From assembly GCF_021729865.1 (NCBI RefSeq), contig NZ_CP063400.1, positions 2,666,001-2,730,000 of the forward strand: DNA of 64,000 nt. The letters are read 5' to 3'. A model generated the notes under the pieces. That model had not been told where the DNA came from. It saw only the letters and a list, made by a program, of their open reading frames with translations, and did not search any database. Of the stretch, positions 1 to 7,363 are shown in pieces. Made by a program: the position numbers and the translations under genes. Numbering within the stretch: the first letter of the stretch is position 1; each line of letters begins with the position of its first letter. Origin of the DNA: Hydrogenophaga sp. SL48. Its GTDB lineage: Bacteria; Pseudomonadota; Gammaproteobacteria; Burkholderiales; Burkholderiaceae_C.

Positions 1-166
1 GGTGGTGAGCGGGCATGAGCGAAAGACGCTCAGCCTCTCAGCCCTCGCGCCGCCACACACCACTTCGTACACCTGTTTACACAAGCTTTTCATGGCGAGG
101 GGCAAAGGTTTACCCAGCCGGGGTTTACTGGCATCTCCCAACCACCACGGAGTCAGGAGACCCCAC

Positions 167-973
167 ATGAACACCAAGACCGCCACCCTCACCCGCCGCA
201 TGGCCCTGGGCGCCCTCGTCGGCGCGAGCCTGCTGACCGCGCTGCCGGCCATGGCGATCGGCCGCCTCACCGATGTGCGCATCGTCAACCGCGACAGCGG
301 CGAGGTGCTGCGGATGTACCGCCACAAAGGCGATGTCTGGGTGGCCGGCGAACCCGGCGCCCGCTACGCCGTGGAGTTGCAAAACGCCTCGCGCGGGCGC
401 CTGCTCAACGTGGTGTCGGTCGACGGCGTCAACGTGATCAGCGGCGAGACCGCGTCCTTCAACCAGGCCGGCTACGTGCTGACCCCGGGCCAGCGCTACG
501 ACGTGAGCGGCTGGCGCAAGAGCAGCCGTGAGATCGCTGCCTTCGAATTCACCAGCCTGCCCCGCTCCTACGCCGCCCGCACCGGCCGCCCGGACGACGT
601 GGGGGTGATCGGTGTGGCCGTGTTCCGCGAACGCGCGCCGTACCGCCCACCCGTGCCCGAGATCGGCCCCTACGGCCGCAGCGCGCCGGCGCCCGAGGCG
701 CAGGGCAAGTCGTCCATGCAGGGCAAATCGCACCGCAGCGAACCCGGCCAGGAGCTGGGCACGGGTCACGGCGACCGGGAGCGGGATCGCGTGGGCGAGA
801 CCGAATTCGAGCGCCGCAACGACCGGCCCGACGAGATCGTGCGCATCCGCTACGACAGCCGCGAAAACCTGATGGCCATGGGCATCATCCCGACCTACCA
901 GCGCCCCGGCCGGGACCGCGAGCCCAGCGCCTTCCCGGCCGCCCGTCCGCGCTACGTGCCCGACCCGTATTGA
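167..973 (+). CDS. Secreted protein of unknown function
   Basis: I do not recognise the family. The 268-residue product starts at the ATG at 167, chosen because an AGGAGA ribosome site lies about 10 nt upstream and the reading gives a clean export signal; the frame is open further upstream but that part looks non-coding. Residues 1-30 form a signal peptide with a TRR n-region, a hydrophobic core (MALGALVGASLL) and an AMA cleavage site, so the protein should be periplasmic or outside the cell. Residues about 30-170 look globular; the last ~90 are very rich in Arg, Asp, Glu and Pro and look disordered. No lipobox or membrane anchor is visible. An intergenic repeat begins 2 nt after the stop. 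Confidence 0.7.
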   Translation: MNTKTATLTRRMALGALVGASLLTALPAMAIGRLTDVRIVNRDSGEVLRMYRHKGDVWVAGEPGARYAVELQNASRGRLLNVVSVDGVNVISGETASFNQAGYVLTPGQRYDVSGWRKSSREIAAFEFTSLPRSYAARTGRPDDVGVIGVAVFRERAPYRPPVPEIGPYGRSAPAPEAQGKSSMQGKSHRSEPGQELGTGHGDRERDRVGETEFERRNDRPDEIVRIRYDSRENLMAMGIIPTYQRPGRDREPSAFPAARPRYVPDPY

Positions 974-975
974 TG

Positions 976-1051
976 CCCCCCGCGCCGCCTGCGGCGTCCC
1001 CCCCAAGGGGCGCCAGCAGCGGCCCGGCCAAGCCGGTTCCGCGCTGGCCCT
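976..1051 (+). repeat. Post-stop covarying hairpin repeat, copy 1
   Basis: It begins 2 nt after the stop of the secreted-protein gene. It has the family layout: a C-run with GCGCCGCCTGCGGCGTC, a C-run/G-run pair, then a hairpin whose inner stem is CCGGC/GCCGG. The second stem is GCGG/CCGC and the outer stem is GCCAGC/GCTGGC, a pairing unique to this copy. No T-run follows, so it is not a standard terminator. Confidence 0.7.
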
Positions 1052-1102
1052 GGATGGTGCAGCCGACACCACCACTTTGATCGGGTGATCTGAGCCTGCA
1101 GG

Positions 1103-1837
1103 TCACTCCAGCCAATGTGTGAAGCTGGCCACCGTCTCACGCGGCGTGTGAAACCCGTTCACCGGATCGGCCGGATCGGCATAGCCCAGCGCCATGCCAC
1201 ACACAAGCATCTCGTTCTCGGCCGCGCCGATGTGCGGCAGGATGATCTTGGCAAAGCCGTTCCACGCGGCCTGCGGGCAGGTGTGCAGGCCGTGGCCACG
1301 TGCAGCCACCATGATGTTCTGCAGGAACATGCCATAGTCCACCAGCGAGCCCCGGCCCATCACCTTGTCCAGGGTGAACATCAGGCCCACGGGCGCATCG
1401 AAGAATTTGAAGTTGCGCTGGTGCTGCGCGTGCATCTTGTCCTTGTCGCCCTTGGTGATGCCGAGCAGGCCGTAGAGGCTCCAGCCGTTTTCGCGGCGGC
1501 GGTCGATGTAGGGGCTGACCCACTTCTCCGGGTAGTAGTCGTACTCCTCGCGGTACTGCGCGGCGAGCGAGGGGTCGGCGCGCAGCGCGTCGTGCGCGGC
1601 GCAGCACTGCGCCACCAGCGTGTCGCGGCTCTGACCTTGCAGCACGTAGACCTTCCAGGGCTGGGTGTTGGTGCCGGAGGGCGCGCGGGCGGCCACCTCC
1701 AGGAGGTGCTCCAGCGTTGCGCGGGGCACCGGCTGCGGCAGGAAGGCCCGGGCCGACAGGCGGCTGGTGATGGCCGCGTCCACACTGGCGGCATCGATCG
1801 CGGCCATGGCGGCGGCAGGCGGGGGGTTGAGGCTCAT
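1103..1837 (-). CDS. Nitroreductase family FMN oxidoreductase
   Basis: A 244-residue NAD(P)H-dependent flavin reductase of the nitroreductase family (PF00881), normally a cytoplasmic homodimer. The family's N-terminal FMN-contact segment is seen as TSRLSARAF (about 26-34), and APSGTNTQPWKVYVL (about 52-66) is the conserved serine/asparagine loop. A glycine-rich C-terminal stretch (MALGYADPADPVNGF) is also typical. The physiological substrate cannot be read from the sequence. It lies downstream of, and in the same direction as, the thioesterase gene, but a near-palindromic operator at 1856-1877 sits just before its start, so it probably has its own regulated promoter. That operator is identical to the one before the dehydrogenase at 9712, linking this enzyme to acyl-CoA metabolism. 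Confidence 0.88.
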   Translation of the reverse strand: MSLNPPPAAAMAAIDAASVDAAITSRLSARAFLPQPVPRATLEHLLEVAARAPSGTNTQPWKVYVLQGQSRDTLVAQCCAAHDALRADPSLAAQYREEYDYYPEKWVSPYIDRRRENGWSLYGLLGITKGDKDKMHAQHQRNFKFFDAPVGLMFTLDKVMGRGSLVDYGMFLQNIMVAARGHGLHTCPQAAWNGFAKIILPHIGAAENEMLVCGMALGYADPADPVNGFHTPRETVASFTHWLE

Positions 1838-1855
1838 GCAAGGTCTCCGTTGTGA

Positions 1856-1877
1856 TTGACGTTTACGTCAACGTCAA
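1856..1877. promoter_or_regulatory. LiuR-like operator before the nitroreductase gene
   Basis: The arms TTGACGTT and AACGTCAA are exact reverse complements, separated by TACGTC. The same 22 bp occur without a mismatch at 9667-9688. The ACGT half-sites resemble MerR-family LiuR operators of branched-chain amino acid and acyl-CoA regulons; that assignment is from memory of the motif and is not checked. Confidence 0.6.
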
Positions 1878-1911
1878 TTATGTCCAAGATCGGAAATGCG
1901 TGCTTCCGCGG

Positions 1912-2364
1912 TCAGACGGCGGTTTCGAGCGCCGCCTTGAGCGGCGCCGGCAGCGGCACCGGCCGGCGGGTGTCGCGGTCCACATAGACGTGAACGAAGT
2001 GGCCACAGGCCGCGGCGGTCTCGCTGCCCTCGGCGAACAGGCCCACCTCGTAGCGCACGCTGGATTGCCCCAGGTGCGCCACCCGCAAGCCCGCCTCCAC
2101 CGTCTGCGGAAAAGCCAGCGGTGCAAAGTAGTTGCACTGGGTCTCGATCACCAGGCCAATGACCTTGCCGCCATGGATGTCCAGCGCGCCCTGCCCGATC
2201 AGCCAGGCGTTGACCGCCGTGTCGAACCAGCTGTAGTAGACGACGTTGTTGACATGGCCGTAGATGTCGTTGTCGCTCCAGCGGGTGCCGATGGGGCGGA
2301 AGACGCGGTAGTGGTCGCGGGCCTTGGCCTGCGGGCGGGCAGCGGGGGTGGCGGGGTGGCTCAT
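1912..2364 (-). CDS. Acyl-CoA thioesterase, hotdog fold (4-HBT/YbgC type)
   Basis: A 150-residue single-hotdog thioesterase that would hydrolyse an acyl-CoA in the cytoplasm. The active-site helix motif is SDNDIYGHVNNVVYYSWFD (about 30-48): the Asp, GH and NN residues match the 4-hydroxybenzoyl-CoA thioesterase/YbgC pattern. The acyl chain preferred is unknown. The start codon overlaps the stop of the upstream deacetylase gene by ATGA, so the two are almost certainly translated from one mRNA. A second thioesterase in this window (61659) has a more typical aromatic-CoA motif; this one looks like a general short-chain member. Confidence 0.85.
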   Translation of the reverse strand: MSHPATPAARPQAKARDHYRVFRPIGTRWSDNDIYGHVNNVVYYSWFDTAVNAWLIGQGALDIHGGKVIGLVIETQCNYFAPLAFPQTVEAGLRVAHLGQSSVRYEVGLFAEGSETAAACGHFVHVYVDRDTRRPVPLPAPLKAALETAV

Positions 2365-3404
2365 GGCGCGGCATTCTGCCAGCGGGTGTCGGTCGAGGCT
2401 GTCGCCCGCGTCGCCACGGCGTTTCCGCTGCTGGCCGTGCGCCCGGCCAGCGAGGCCCAGCGCGCGTGGTAGCCGAGCGCGACGCGGTAGGTGTTCACCT
2501 GCGCCTGCACGGTGGCCTCCATGTCGGTGCCGTAGCCCCCGGCCATGGCAAAGGCCAGCGGCAGGCGGCGCTGCCAGGCCCAGTCCATGACCCGGCGGTC
2601 GCGTGCCTCCAGCCCGTCAAACGTGAGTTTCAGGCGCCCCAGCCGGTCGCCTTCATGGGGGTCGGCACCGGCGAGGTAGATCACCAGATCCGGTTCGAAG
2701 CGGCACGCCAGTTCGTCGAGCGCGCGCTCCAGCGCCTCCAGGTAGATCACATCGCCTGTGCCATCGGGCAGCTCCACGTCCAGGTCGCTGGGCTCCTTGC
2801 GGAAGGGGAAGTTCTTTTCGCCGTGCAGCGAGAGGGTGAAGACCGTGGGGTCGTTCGCAAAGATGCGCGCGGTGCCGTTGCCCTGGTGCACGTCCAGATC
2901 AACGATGGCCACGCGCAGCGGCCCGCGGGCGCGGTGGGTGCGCGCGTGTTCGGCCTGCATCAGGCGGGCGGCCACGGCGGCGTCGTTGAACACGCAGAAG
3001 CCACTGCCCTTGTCGGCGTAGGCGTGGTGCGTGCCGCCGGCGATGTTGGCGGCCAGGCCCTCGCCCGACAGCGCGGCCCGGCAGGCCTGGATGGTCGCGC
3101 CCACCGAGCGGCGCGCGCGCTCGGCCATGGCCGGGCTCCAGGGGAAACCGATCTCGCGCTGGGCCGCCGGGGACAGCGTGCCGTGCTGGACGGCACCGAT
3201 GTAGGCCGGCGTGTGCACCAGGGCCAGCTCGCCGTCGCTGGCGGGCAGGGCCTGACCGAGCTGGACGGCTGGCCACTCGGCCGCCAGCCGCTCGCGCAGG
3301 CGACCGTACTTGGCCATGGGGAACCGGTGCCCGGCAGGCAGCGGCAAGATGAAGTGGTCGGCGTAAAAGACGTGCACGGGGGGGACTCTGGCGGTGTGGG
3401 CCAT
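2361..3404 (-). CDS. Histone deacetylase-like zinc amidohydrolase
   Basis: A 347-residue class II HDAC/acetylpolyamine amidohydrolase-like enzyme, cytoplasmic. Conserved motifs in order are GTHHAYAD (catalytic His pair), FCVFNDAA, VDLDVHQGNGT (zinc Asp and His), YLAGADPHEGDRLG (second zinc Asp) and a late MAGGYG with the tyrosine of the active site. The frame stays open to 3485, but the ATG at 3404 fits the family N-terminus (VFYADHFILPLP...HRFPM..Y) and leaves the phasin control region free. Bacterial members remove acetyl groups from small amines or unknown proteins; the substrate here is not predictable. The gene overlaps the thioesterase gene by 4 bp. Confidence 0.87.
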   Translation of the reverse strand: MAHTARVPPVHVFYADHFILPLPAGHRFPMAKYGRLRERLAAEWPAVQLGQALPASDGELALVHTPAYIGAVQHGTLSPAAQREIGFPWSPAMAERARRSVGATIQACRAALSGEGLAANIAGGTHHAYADKGSGFCVFNDAAVAARLMQAEHARTHRARGPLRVAIVDLDVHQGNGTARIFANDPTVFTLSLHGEKNFPFRKEPSDLDVELPDGTGDVIYLEALERALDELACRFEPDLVIYLAGADPHEGDRLGRLKLTFDGLEARDRRVMDWAWQRRLPLAFAMAGGYGTDMEATVQAQVNTYRVALGYHARWASLAGRTASSGNAVATRATASTDTRWQNAAP

Positions 3405-3461
3405 TGTGTCGTGCCCATAAATCCCGGCGGGGCCGCTGCGGTTTAGAAAAGCGACCCTAGA

Positions 3462-3539
3462 ATGTTGCAGCGCAGCAAAAATCACTTGCAGCCGCGCGGG
3501 TTGTCCCTATAATTCGGGTCATGTTGCAGTGCAGCAAAG
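3462..3539 (+). promoter_or_regulatory. phaP promoter flanked by twin PhaR-like boxes
   Basis: A sigma70 promoter is visible: TTGCAG at 3486-3491, a 16-bp spacer and a consensus TATAAT at 3508-3513. Two near-identical boxes bracket it: TTGCAGCGCAGCAAA within 3462-3479 and TTGCAGTGCAGCAAA within 3521-3539, the second over the expected start point. Phasin genes are commonly repressed by PhaR, which leaves DNA when PHB granules form. Assigning the boxes to PhaR is inference from context and the GC-A/T-GC palindromic pattern. Confidence 0.65.
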
Positions 3540-3632
3540 CGAACGAGAACAACAGCGTCGAGACAGCGCGGAGTTCCAGAGCAGCTCTCAACTAAGCCCT
3601 CTGTCCCTTTTATACCTATTGGAGTAATCACC

Positions 3633-4175
3633 ATGCTGACCGCTGAACAAATCGTTGCCGCACAAAAAGCCAACATCGAAACCATTTTCGGCCTGACCCA
3701 GAAAGCCTTCGAAGGCGTGGAAAAGCTGGTCGAGCTGAACGTTCAAGCCACCAAGGCCGCCCTGAGCGAGTCCGCCAACAGCACGCAAGCCCTGCTGTCC
3801 GTCAAGGACGCCCAGGAACTGCTGACGCTGCAAGCCAGCCTGATGCAGCCCCTGGCCGAGAAGACCGTGGCCTACAGCCGTCACCTGTATGACATCGCTT
3901 CGGGCACCAGCGCTGAATTCGGCAAGGCCGCAGAAGCCCAGGCTGCTGACGCACAGAAGAAGTTCATGTCGGTCGTGGACAACGCCTCCAAGAACGCTCC
4001 CGCCGGTTCCGAAACCGCCGTGGCCGTGATGAAGAGCGCCGTGTCCGCCGCCAACAACGCCATGGAATCGGTGCAGAAGGCTGTCAAGCAAGCCACCGAA
4101 ATGGCCGAAGCCAACTTCAACACCGTGACCACGCAAGCCGTGAGCGCCACCAAGGCCGCCGCCAAGAAGCGTTGA
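3633..4175 (+). CDS. phaP: Phasin, PHA granule-associated protein
   Basis: A 180-residue phasin (phasin_2/PhaP family) coating polyhydroxyalkanoate granules and limiting their coalescence. It starts [21 protein letters not shown], the usual betaproteobacterial opening, followed by an almost entirely helical, Ala/Gln/Lys-rich body without Cys or signal peptide and a basic KAAAKKR tail. Codon use is strongly biased (CTG, AAG, GCC), fitting an abundant protein. A GGAG ribosome site lies 8-10 nt before the ATG. It is a single-gene unit with its own strong promoter and a terminator about 170 nt after the stop. Its presence implies the host makes PHB, although no PHA synthase is in the window. Confidence 0.95.
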   Translation: MLTAEQIVAAQKANIETIFGLTQKAFEGVEKLVELNVQATKAALSESANSTQALLSVKDAQELLTLQASLMQPLAEKTVAYSRHLYDIASGTSAEFGKAAEAQAADAQKKFMSVVDNASKNAPAGSETAVAVMKSAVSAANNAMESVQKAVKQATEMAEANFNTVTTQAVSATKAAAKKR

Positions 4176-4347
4176 GTTGACGGGGCTTTGCCCCTTTCAT
4201 GCGGGTTTTGATCTCCATCAAGGCCGGCATGATTCAAACATCGGAAGATCAGGCCTCGACCTCGAAAGGGCGGGCTTGGTTTCCAAGACCGGTTTTTCTG
4301 GTTGTCTCCTCGGGTCCTTTTCGAAATTCGGTTTCATCGGACCCCTT

Positions 4348-4379
4348 AAGCCCCAGCCGCAAGGCCGGGGCTTTTTTTA
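4348..4379 (+). terminator. Intrinsic terminator after phaP
   Basis: AGCCCC (4349-4354) pairs with GGGGCT (4367-4372) and is followed directly by a T-run. It is 170 nt after the phaP stop and 25 nt before the convergent patatin gene ends, so it may also shield that gene. Confidence 0.8.
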
Positions 4380-4403
4380 TGCCTCAGCCTTTCAAGCCAG
4401 CGC

Positions 4404-5363
4404 TCAGTGGCTGGCCAGTGCACGGTGCCTGGACAACTCCAGCTTGAGGCGCGGCAAGGCCGCCTGCATCGCGGCCCGCCCGGCATCGATGCTGCGCTGG
4501 CGCGAGGTGAAGTCGGCGCTGCCCACCCCCGCCAGCGCCGGTCGCACCACCACGTTGGCCCCGGCCAGCTCCAGCCGGTTGATGCTCTGGCCCATGATGG
4601 CCGTCGTTTTGGGCAGCAGGCTCAGCAGGCCGTTGGACGGCAGGTCCTGTGGGTCGGCCGAGATGTCCACCGCCAGCACCACCTCGGCGCCCATCTCGCG
4701 CGCCTGGCGCACCGGCACGGGTGCGACCAGGCCGCCGTCCACGTATTCGCGCCCCGCGATGGCGACCGGGTTGAACACGCCGGGCACGGCGCTGGACGCG
4801 CGCACGGCCTGCGCCGCGTCGCCGCGCCGGAACAGCACGCCCTGCCCGGTGCCGAGGTCGGTGGCGAGGATGCCCAGCGGCAGCTTCATCTGCTCGATCA
4901 GCTTGCCGCCCACGGCCTGGCGCACGTAGCGCGCCAGCGCCTCGCCGCGCAGCAGGCCGCGGCTGACCAGCGGGAGTATCCAGTCGGTGAGGGTGGCTTC
5001 GTCCATGCTCAGGGCCGCGCGTTCCAGCTCCGTGGCGTCCTTGCCGCTGGCGTACAACGCAGCCACCAGGCTGCCCGCCGAGGTGCCGGTGACCACGTCG
5101 GGGTGGATGCCGTTGGCTTCCAGCACCTGAATGACCCCCACGTGCGCAAAGCCGCGCGCGGCGCCGCCCCCCAGCGCCAGACCCAGGCGCGGCGCGCGCT
5201 GGGGCACCTCCACCACGGGTGGCGGCACGGTCGGCGGTGGCACGGTGGGCGGGGTGCTGCAGCCTCCCATCACCAGCAAGGCCAGCGGCAACGCCCAGCC
5301 AAAACGGGTTTTGACCCAGATCAAAGAAAGCTTATCAAGAACTATTCGCATTTCTGTTAGCAT
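4404..5363 (-). CDS. Patatin-like phospholipase lipoprotein (RssA-like)
   Basis: A serine lipase of the patatin family with a Ser-Asp dyad. LGLALGGGAARGFAHVG is the oxyanion-hole loop, GTSAGS the nucleophile elbow, and DGGLVAPVP carries the catalytic Asp. The N-terminus has a basic segment, a hydrophobic core (WALPLALLVMGGC) and a Cys suited to lipidation, followed by a Pro/Thr/Val linker, so the enzyme is probably a membrane-anchored periplasmic lipoprotein. The start is uncertain: ATGs at 5363 and 5351 and a TTG at 5324 are all possible, and none has a good ribosome site. The two upstream ATGs overlap candidate FNR and Fur boxes, which mildly favours the TTG. Confidence 0.85.
   Translation of the reverse strand: MLTEMRIVLDKLSLIWVKTRFGWALPLALLVMGGCSTPPTVPPPTVPPPVVEVPQRAPRLGLALGGGAARGFAHVGVIQVLEANGIHPDVVTGTSAGSLVAALYASGKDATELERAALSMDEATLTDWILPLVSRGLLRGEALARYVRQAVGGKLIEQMKLPLGILATDLGTGQGVLFRRGDAAQAVRASSAVPGVFNPVAIAGREYVDGGLVAPVPVRQAREMGAEVVLAVDISADPQDLPSNGLLSLLPKTTAIMGQSINRLELAGANVVVRPALAGVGSADFTSRQRSIDAGRAAMQAALPRLKLELSRHRALASH
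5311..5324. promoter_or_regulatory. FNR/ANR-like box
   Basis: TTGAC-CCAG-ATCAA matches the FNR/ANR consensus TTGAT-N4-ATCAA at nine of ten conserved bases. It lies between or within the first codons of the patatin gene and 119 bp before the iron-receptor gene. A chance match is possible. Confidence 0.4.
5337..5358. promoter_or_regulatory. Candidate Fur box upstream of the iron receptor
   Basis: The AT-rich stretch AAGAACTATTCGCATTTCTG resembles betaproteobacterial Fur sites (AAT..ATTCGCATT). It lies about 85 bp before the start of an iron-binding receptor, where iron-responsive control would be expected. The match was judged by eye only. Confidence 0.45.
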
Positions 5364-5442
5364 CGATTCCCGTGGTTTCCCGAGGCACCGTGCCCGGGGA
5401 TCCAGCCCCACATTGTCCACGTCCGTCTCTCTGAAAGCCCCC

Positions 5443-6486
5443 ATGAAAAAGCTTGCTTCCCTCACGCTGATCCTGGCCGCCAGCGCCGCCGCCCTGAACG
5501 CCCAGGCCCAGGACAAGGTGCTCAACCTCTACTCGGCCCGCCACTACCAGACCGACGAGGCGATGTACGACAACTTCACCAAGACCACCGGCATCAAGAT
5601 CAACCGGGTGGATGCGGACGACGCCGGCATCGTGGCGCGCCTGCGCGCCGAGGGCGCTGCTTCGCCGGCCGACGTGATCCTGCTGGTGGACGCCGCGCGC
5701 ATGGCCTCGGCCGACAGCCAGGGCCTGTTCCAGCCGTTCAAGTCCGCCAAGCTGGACGCGGCCATTCCCGCCAACCTGCGCGCCGACGCCACCAAGGACG
5801 GTGTGACCTGGACCGGTTTCTCGACCCGCGCCCGCGTGATCGTGTACGACCCGCTGCGCGTCAAGGCCGCCGACGTGGCCACCTATGAGCAGCTCGCCGA
5901 CCCCAAGCTCAAGGGCCTGGTCTGCACGCGCTCGGGCTCGCACCCCTACAACCTGTCGCTCTTCTCCACCGTGGTCGAGCGCCTGGGCGACGCTAAGGGC
6001 GAGGCCTGGCTCAAAGGCGTGGTGGACAACATGGCACGCGCACCCAAGGGCGGCGACACCGACCAGATCAAGGCCGTGGCCTCGGGCGAATGTGGCGTGG
6101 CGCTGACCAACACCTACTACCTGGCGCGCCTGATCAAGTCAGACAAACCGGACGAGCGCTCGGCCATGGAGAAGGTGCGCGTGGTGTTCCCGAACCAGGG
6201 CACCAGCGGCACGCACGTCAACATCGCCGGCGCGGCCATGGCCAAACACGCCAAGAACCGCGACAACGCCATCGTCTTCATGGAGTACCTGGCCAGCCCC
6301 TTCGCCCAGGACTACTTCGCCAACGGCAACAACGAGTTCCCTGCCGCCAAGGGCCTGAAGATCGCCAACCCGGCCATCACGGCCATGGGCGGCGACAACT
6401 TCAAGGCCGAGCAGATCCCGCTGGGCGTGGTCGCGAAGAACATGACCAAGGTGCAGCAGATGATGGACCGGGTTGGGTACAAGTAA
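5443..6486 (+). CDS. Periplasmic Fe(III)-binding protein of an ABC importer (FbpA/FutA type)
   Basis: A 347-residue extracellular solute-binding protein. Residues 1-23 are a signal peptide ending NAQAQ. The mature protein opens VLNLYSARHYQTDEAMYDNF, typical of FbpA/FutA/IdiA ferric-ion receptors, whose YSARHYQTD supplies iron-ligand residues; the paired tyrosines of the second iron site appear in ALTNTYYLARL. An extended frame upstream starts inside the patatin region and was rejected because the ATG at 5443 gives the signal peptide. No permease or ATPase gene is adjacent, so the receptor must work with transporter subunits encoded elsewhere. A candidate Fur box upstream suggests induction by iron limitation. 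Confidence 0.9.
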   Translation: MKKLASLTLILAASAAALNAQAQDKVLNLYSARHYQTDEAMYDNFTKTTGIKINRVDADDAGIVARLRAEGAASPADVILLVDAARMASADSQGLFQPFKSAKLDAAIPANLRADATKDGVTWTGFSTRARVIVYDPLRVKAADVATYEQLADPKLKGLVCTRSGSHPYNLSLFSTVVERLGDAKGEAWLKGVVDNMARAPKGGDTDQIKAVASGECGVALTNTYYLARLIKSDKPDERSAMEKVRVVFPNQGTSGTHVNIAGAAMAKHAKNRDNAIVFMEYLASPFAQDYFANGNNEFPAAKGLKIANPAITAMGGDNFKAEQIPLGVVAKNMTKVQQMMDRVGYK

Positions 6487-6570
6487 CCCCCCTGCGCCGC
6501 TTTGCGGCTTCCCCCCGGAGGGGGGACAACGCGAGTGGCCCGGCAGAGCCGGTTCCACCGCGTTCTGGGG
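6487..6570 (+). repeat. Post-stop covarying hairpin repeat, copy 2
   Basis: It begins immediately after the iron-receptor stop. The inner stem is CCGGC/GCCGG with an AGA loop, the second stem GTGG/CCAC, the outer stem AACGCG/CGCGTT. It is tail-to-tail with copy 3. Confidence 0.75.
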
Positions 6571-6623
6571 CAACTTCCCCTCTCACGATCCACCGCCTCT
6601 CCGGCGCACGTGTATCCCACTCA

Positions 6624-6710
6624 GAATGCGGCGGAACCGGCTTTGCCGGGCCGCTCGCATTGCCCCTTGAGGGGCTGAGCGGTTACGCGCAGCGAACAAG
6701 CGATGGGGGT
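6624..6710 (-). repeat. Post-stop covarying hairpin repeat, copy 3 (inverted)
   Basis: Read on the minus strand it follows the sigma-factor stop by about 4 nt. The outer stem is AATGCG/CGCATT, the second stem GCGG/CCGC, the inner stem CCGGC/GCCGG. Its orientation follows the minus-strand gene rather than copy 2, which is the key evidence that orientation tracks the upstream gene. Its C-rich leader resembles the variant leader of the copy at 42862. Confidence 0.7.
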
Positions 6711-6713
6711 GGT

Positions 6714-7241
6714 TCAATTCAACAGTTTGCGCGCCCGGTGCAGGCGCACGAACAGGCTGTCCTGGCTGATCGCCAAGCGCTCGCACACCACCTCGGTGGC
6801 TTCATCGTGCAGCACGCGCCACTGCATCACGTCACGCAGCCCTTGAGGCAATTGTTCGATGCGAGCGAGGGTCAAGGCCAGGCGCTCGCGGTGCTCGGCG
6901 AGTTCGTCCGGGCGGGCGGCGGCGCATTCGAACTGCAGGGCCTCGTCGTCTTCGGTGTCGGCGTCCATCTCGTGGTAACGGGCGCGGTCCCTGATCAAAT
7001 CCACCAGCTTGTTCTTGAGGATGCCGGTGAGCCAGCTGCGCAGCGCGCTGCGGCCTGAAAACGCCGCGCACCCGGACATCACCGCCTCGAACACGTCGTG
7101 CACCAGGTCTTCGGCCAGCATCGGATCGTGGAGTTTGCGCCGGGCGAACCGGATCAGGTAGCTGCGGTGGCTCACCATCTCGGTCCAGCAGACGGTGCCG
7201 GTGGGGGGTGTGGAGAAGGCAGATAGCTGGGCGGTGTTCAT
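6714..7241 (-). CDS. ECF-type RNA polymerase sigma factor
   Basis: A 175-residue two-domain sigma70 factor. Region 2 runs over about residues 20-90 (LIRFARRKLHDPMLAEDLVHDVFEAV, the DLVHDVF core-binding helix, then SWLTGILKNKLVDLIR). Region 4 spans about 115-175 (IEQLPQGLRDVMQWRVLHDEATEVVCERLAISQDSLFVRLHRARKLL), a helix-turn-helix for the -35 box. The ATG at 7241 has a GGAG site 6 nt upstream; a longer frame was rejected. No zinc-finger anti-sigma gene follows; the next downstream element is a repeat. It is divergent from a response-regulator gene and shares a 122-bp control region with it. The inducing signal is unknown. Confidence 0.87.
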   Translation of the reverse strand: MNTAQLSAFSTPPTGTVCWTEMVSHRSYLIRFARRKLHDPMLAEDLVHDVFEAVMSGCAAFSGRSALRSWLTGILKNKLVDLIRDRARYHEMDADTEDDEALQFECAAARPDELAEHRERLALTLARIEQLPQGLRDVMQWRVLHDEATEVVCERLAISQDSLFVRLHRARKLLN

Positions 7242-7299
7242 GGCGGGCTCCGGTTCGGATGGGATGCCTCCACTGTGGTGAGCCCAGATCACAGCCCGC

Positions 7300-7322
7300 T
7301 ATCGAAAGATCACATTTCGATA
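7300..7322. promoter_or_regulatory. Palindrome between the sigma factor and response regulator genes
   Basis: TATCGAAA and TTTCGATA are perfect complements 7 bp apart. The site lies midway in the divergent intergenic region, 58 bp upstream of the sigma gene start and 41 bp upstream of the regulator start, and could control either or both. The binding protein is unknown. Confidence 0.5.
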
Positions 7323-7363
7323 ACAATCGGGTAAGAAAGCGCTCACGCAGCGGACCCATTCCC

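Noticed and set aside
976..1051. Post-stop repeats as ordinary rho-independent terminators
   Set aside because: Stems are strong but no T-run follows any copy, and three copies lie inside one operon between genes that should be co-transcribed.
1852..2472. Plus-strand frame starting inside the LiuR-like operator
   Set aside because: It runs antisense to the thioesterase and deacetylase genes, which have clear motifs and coupled start/stop overlap.
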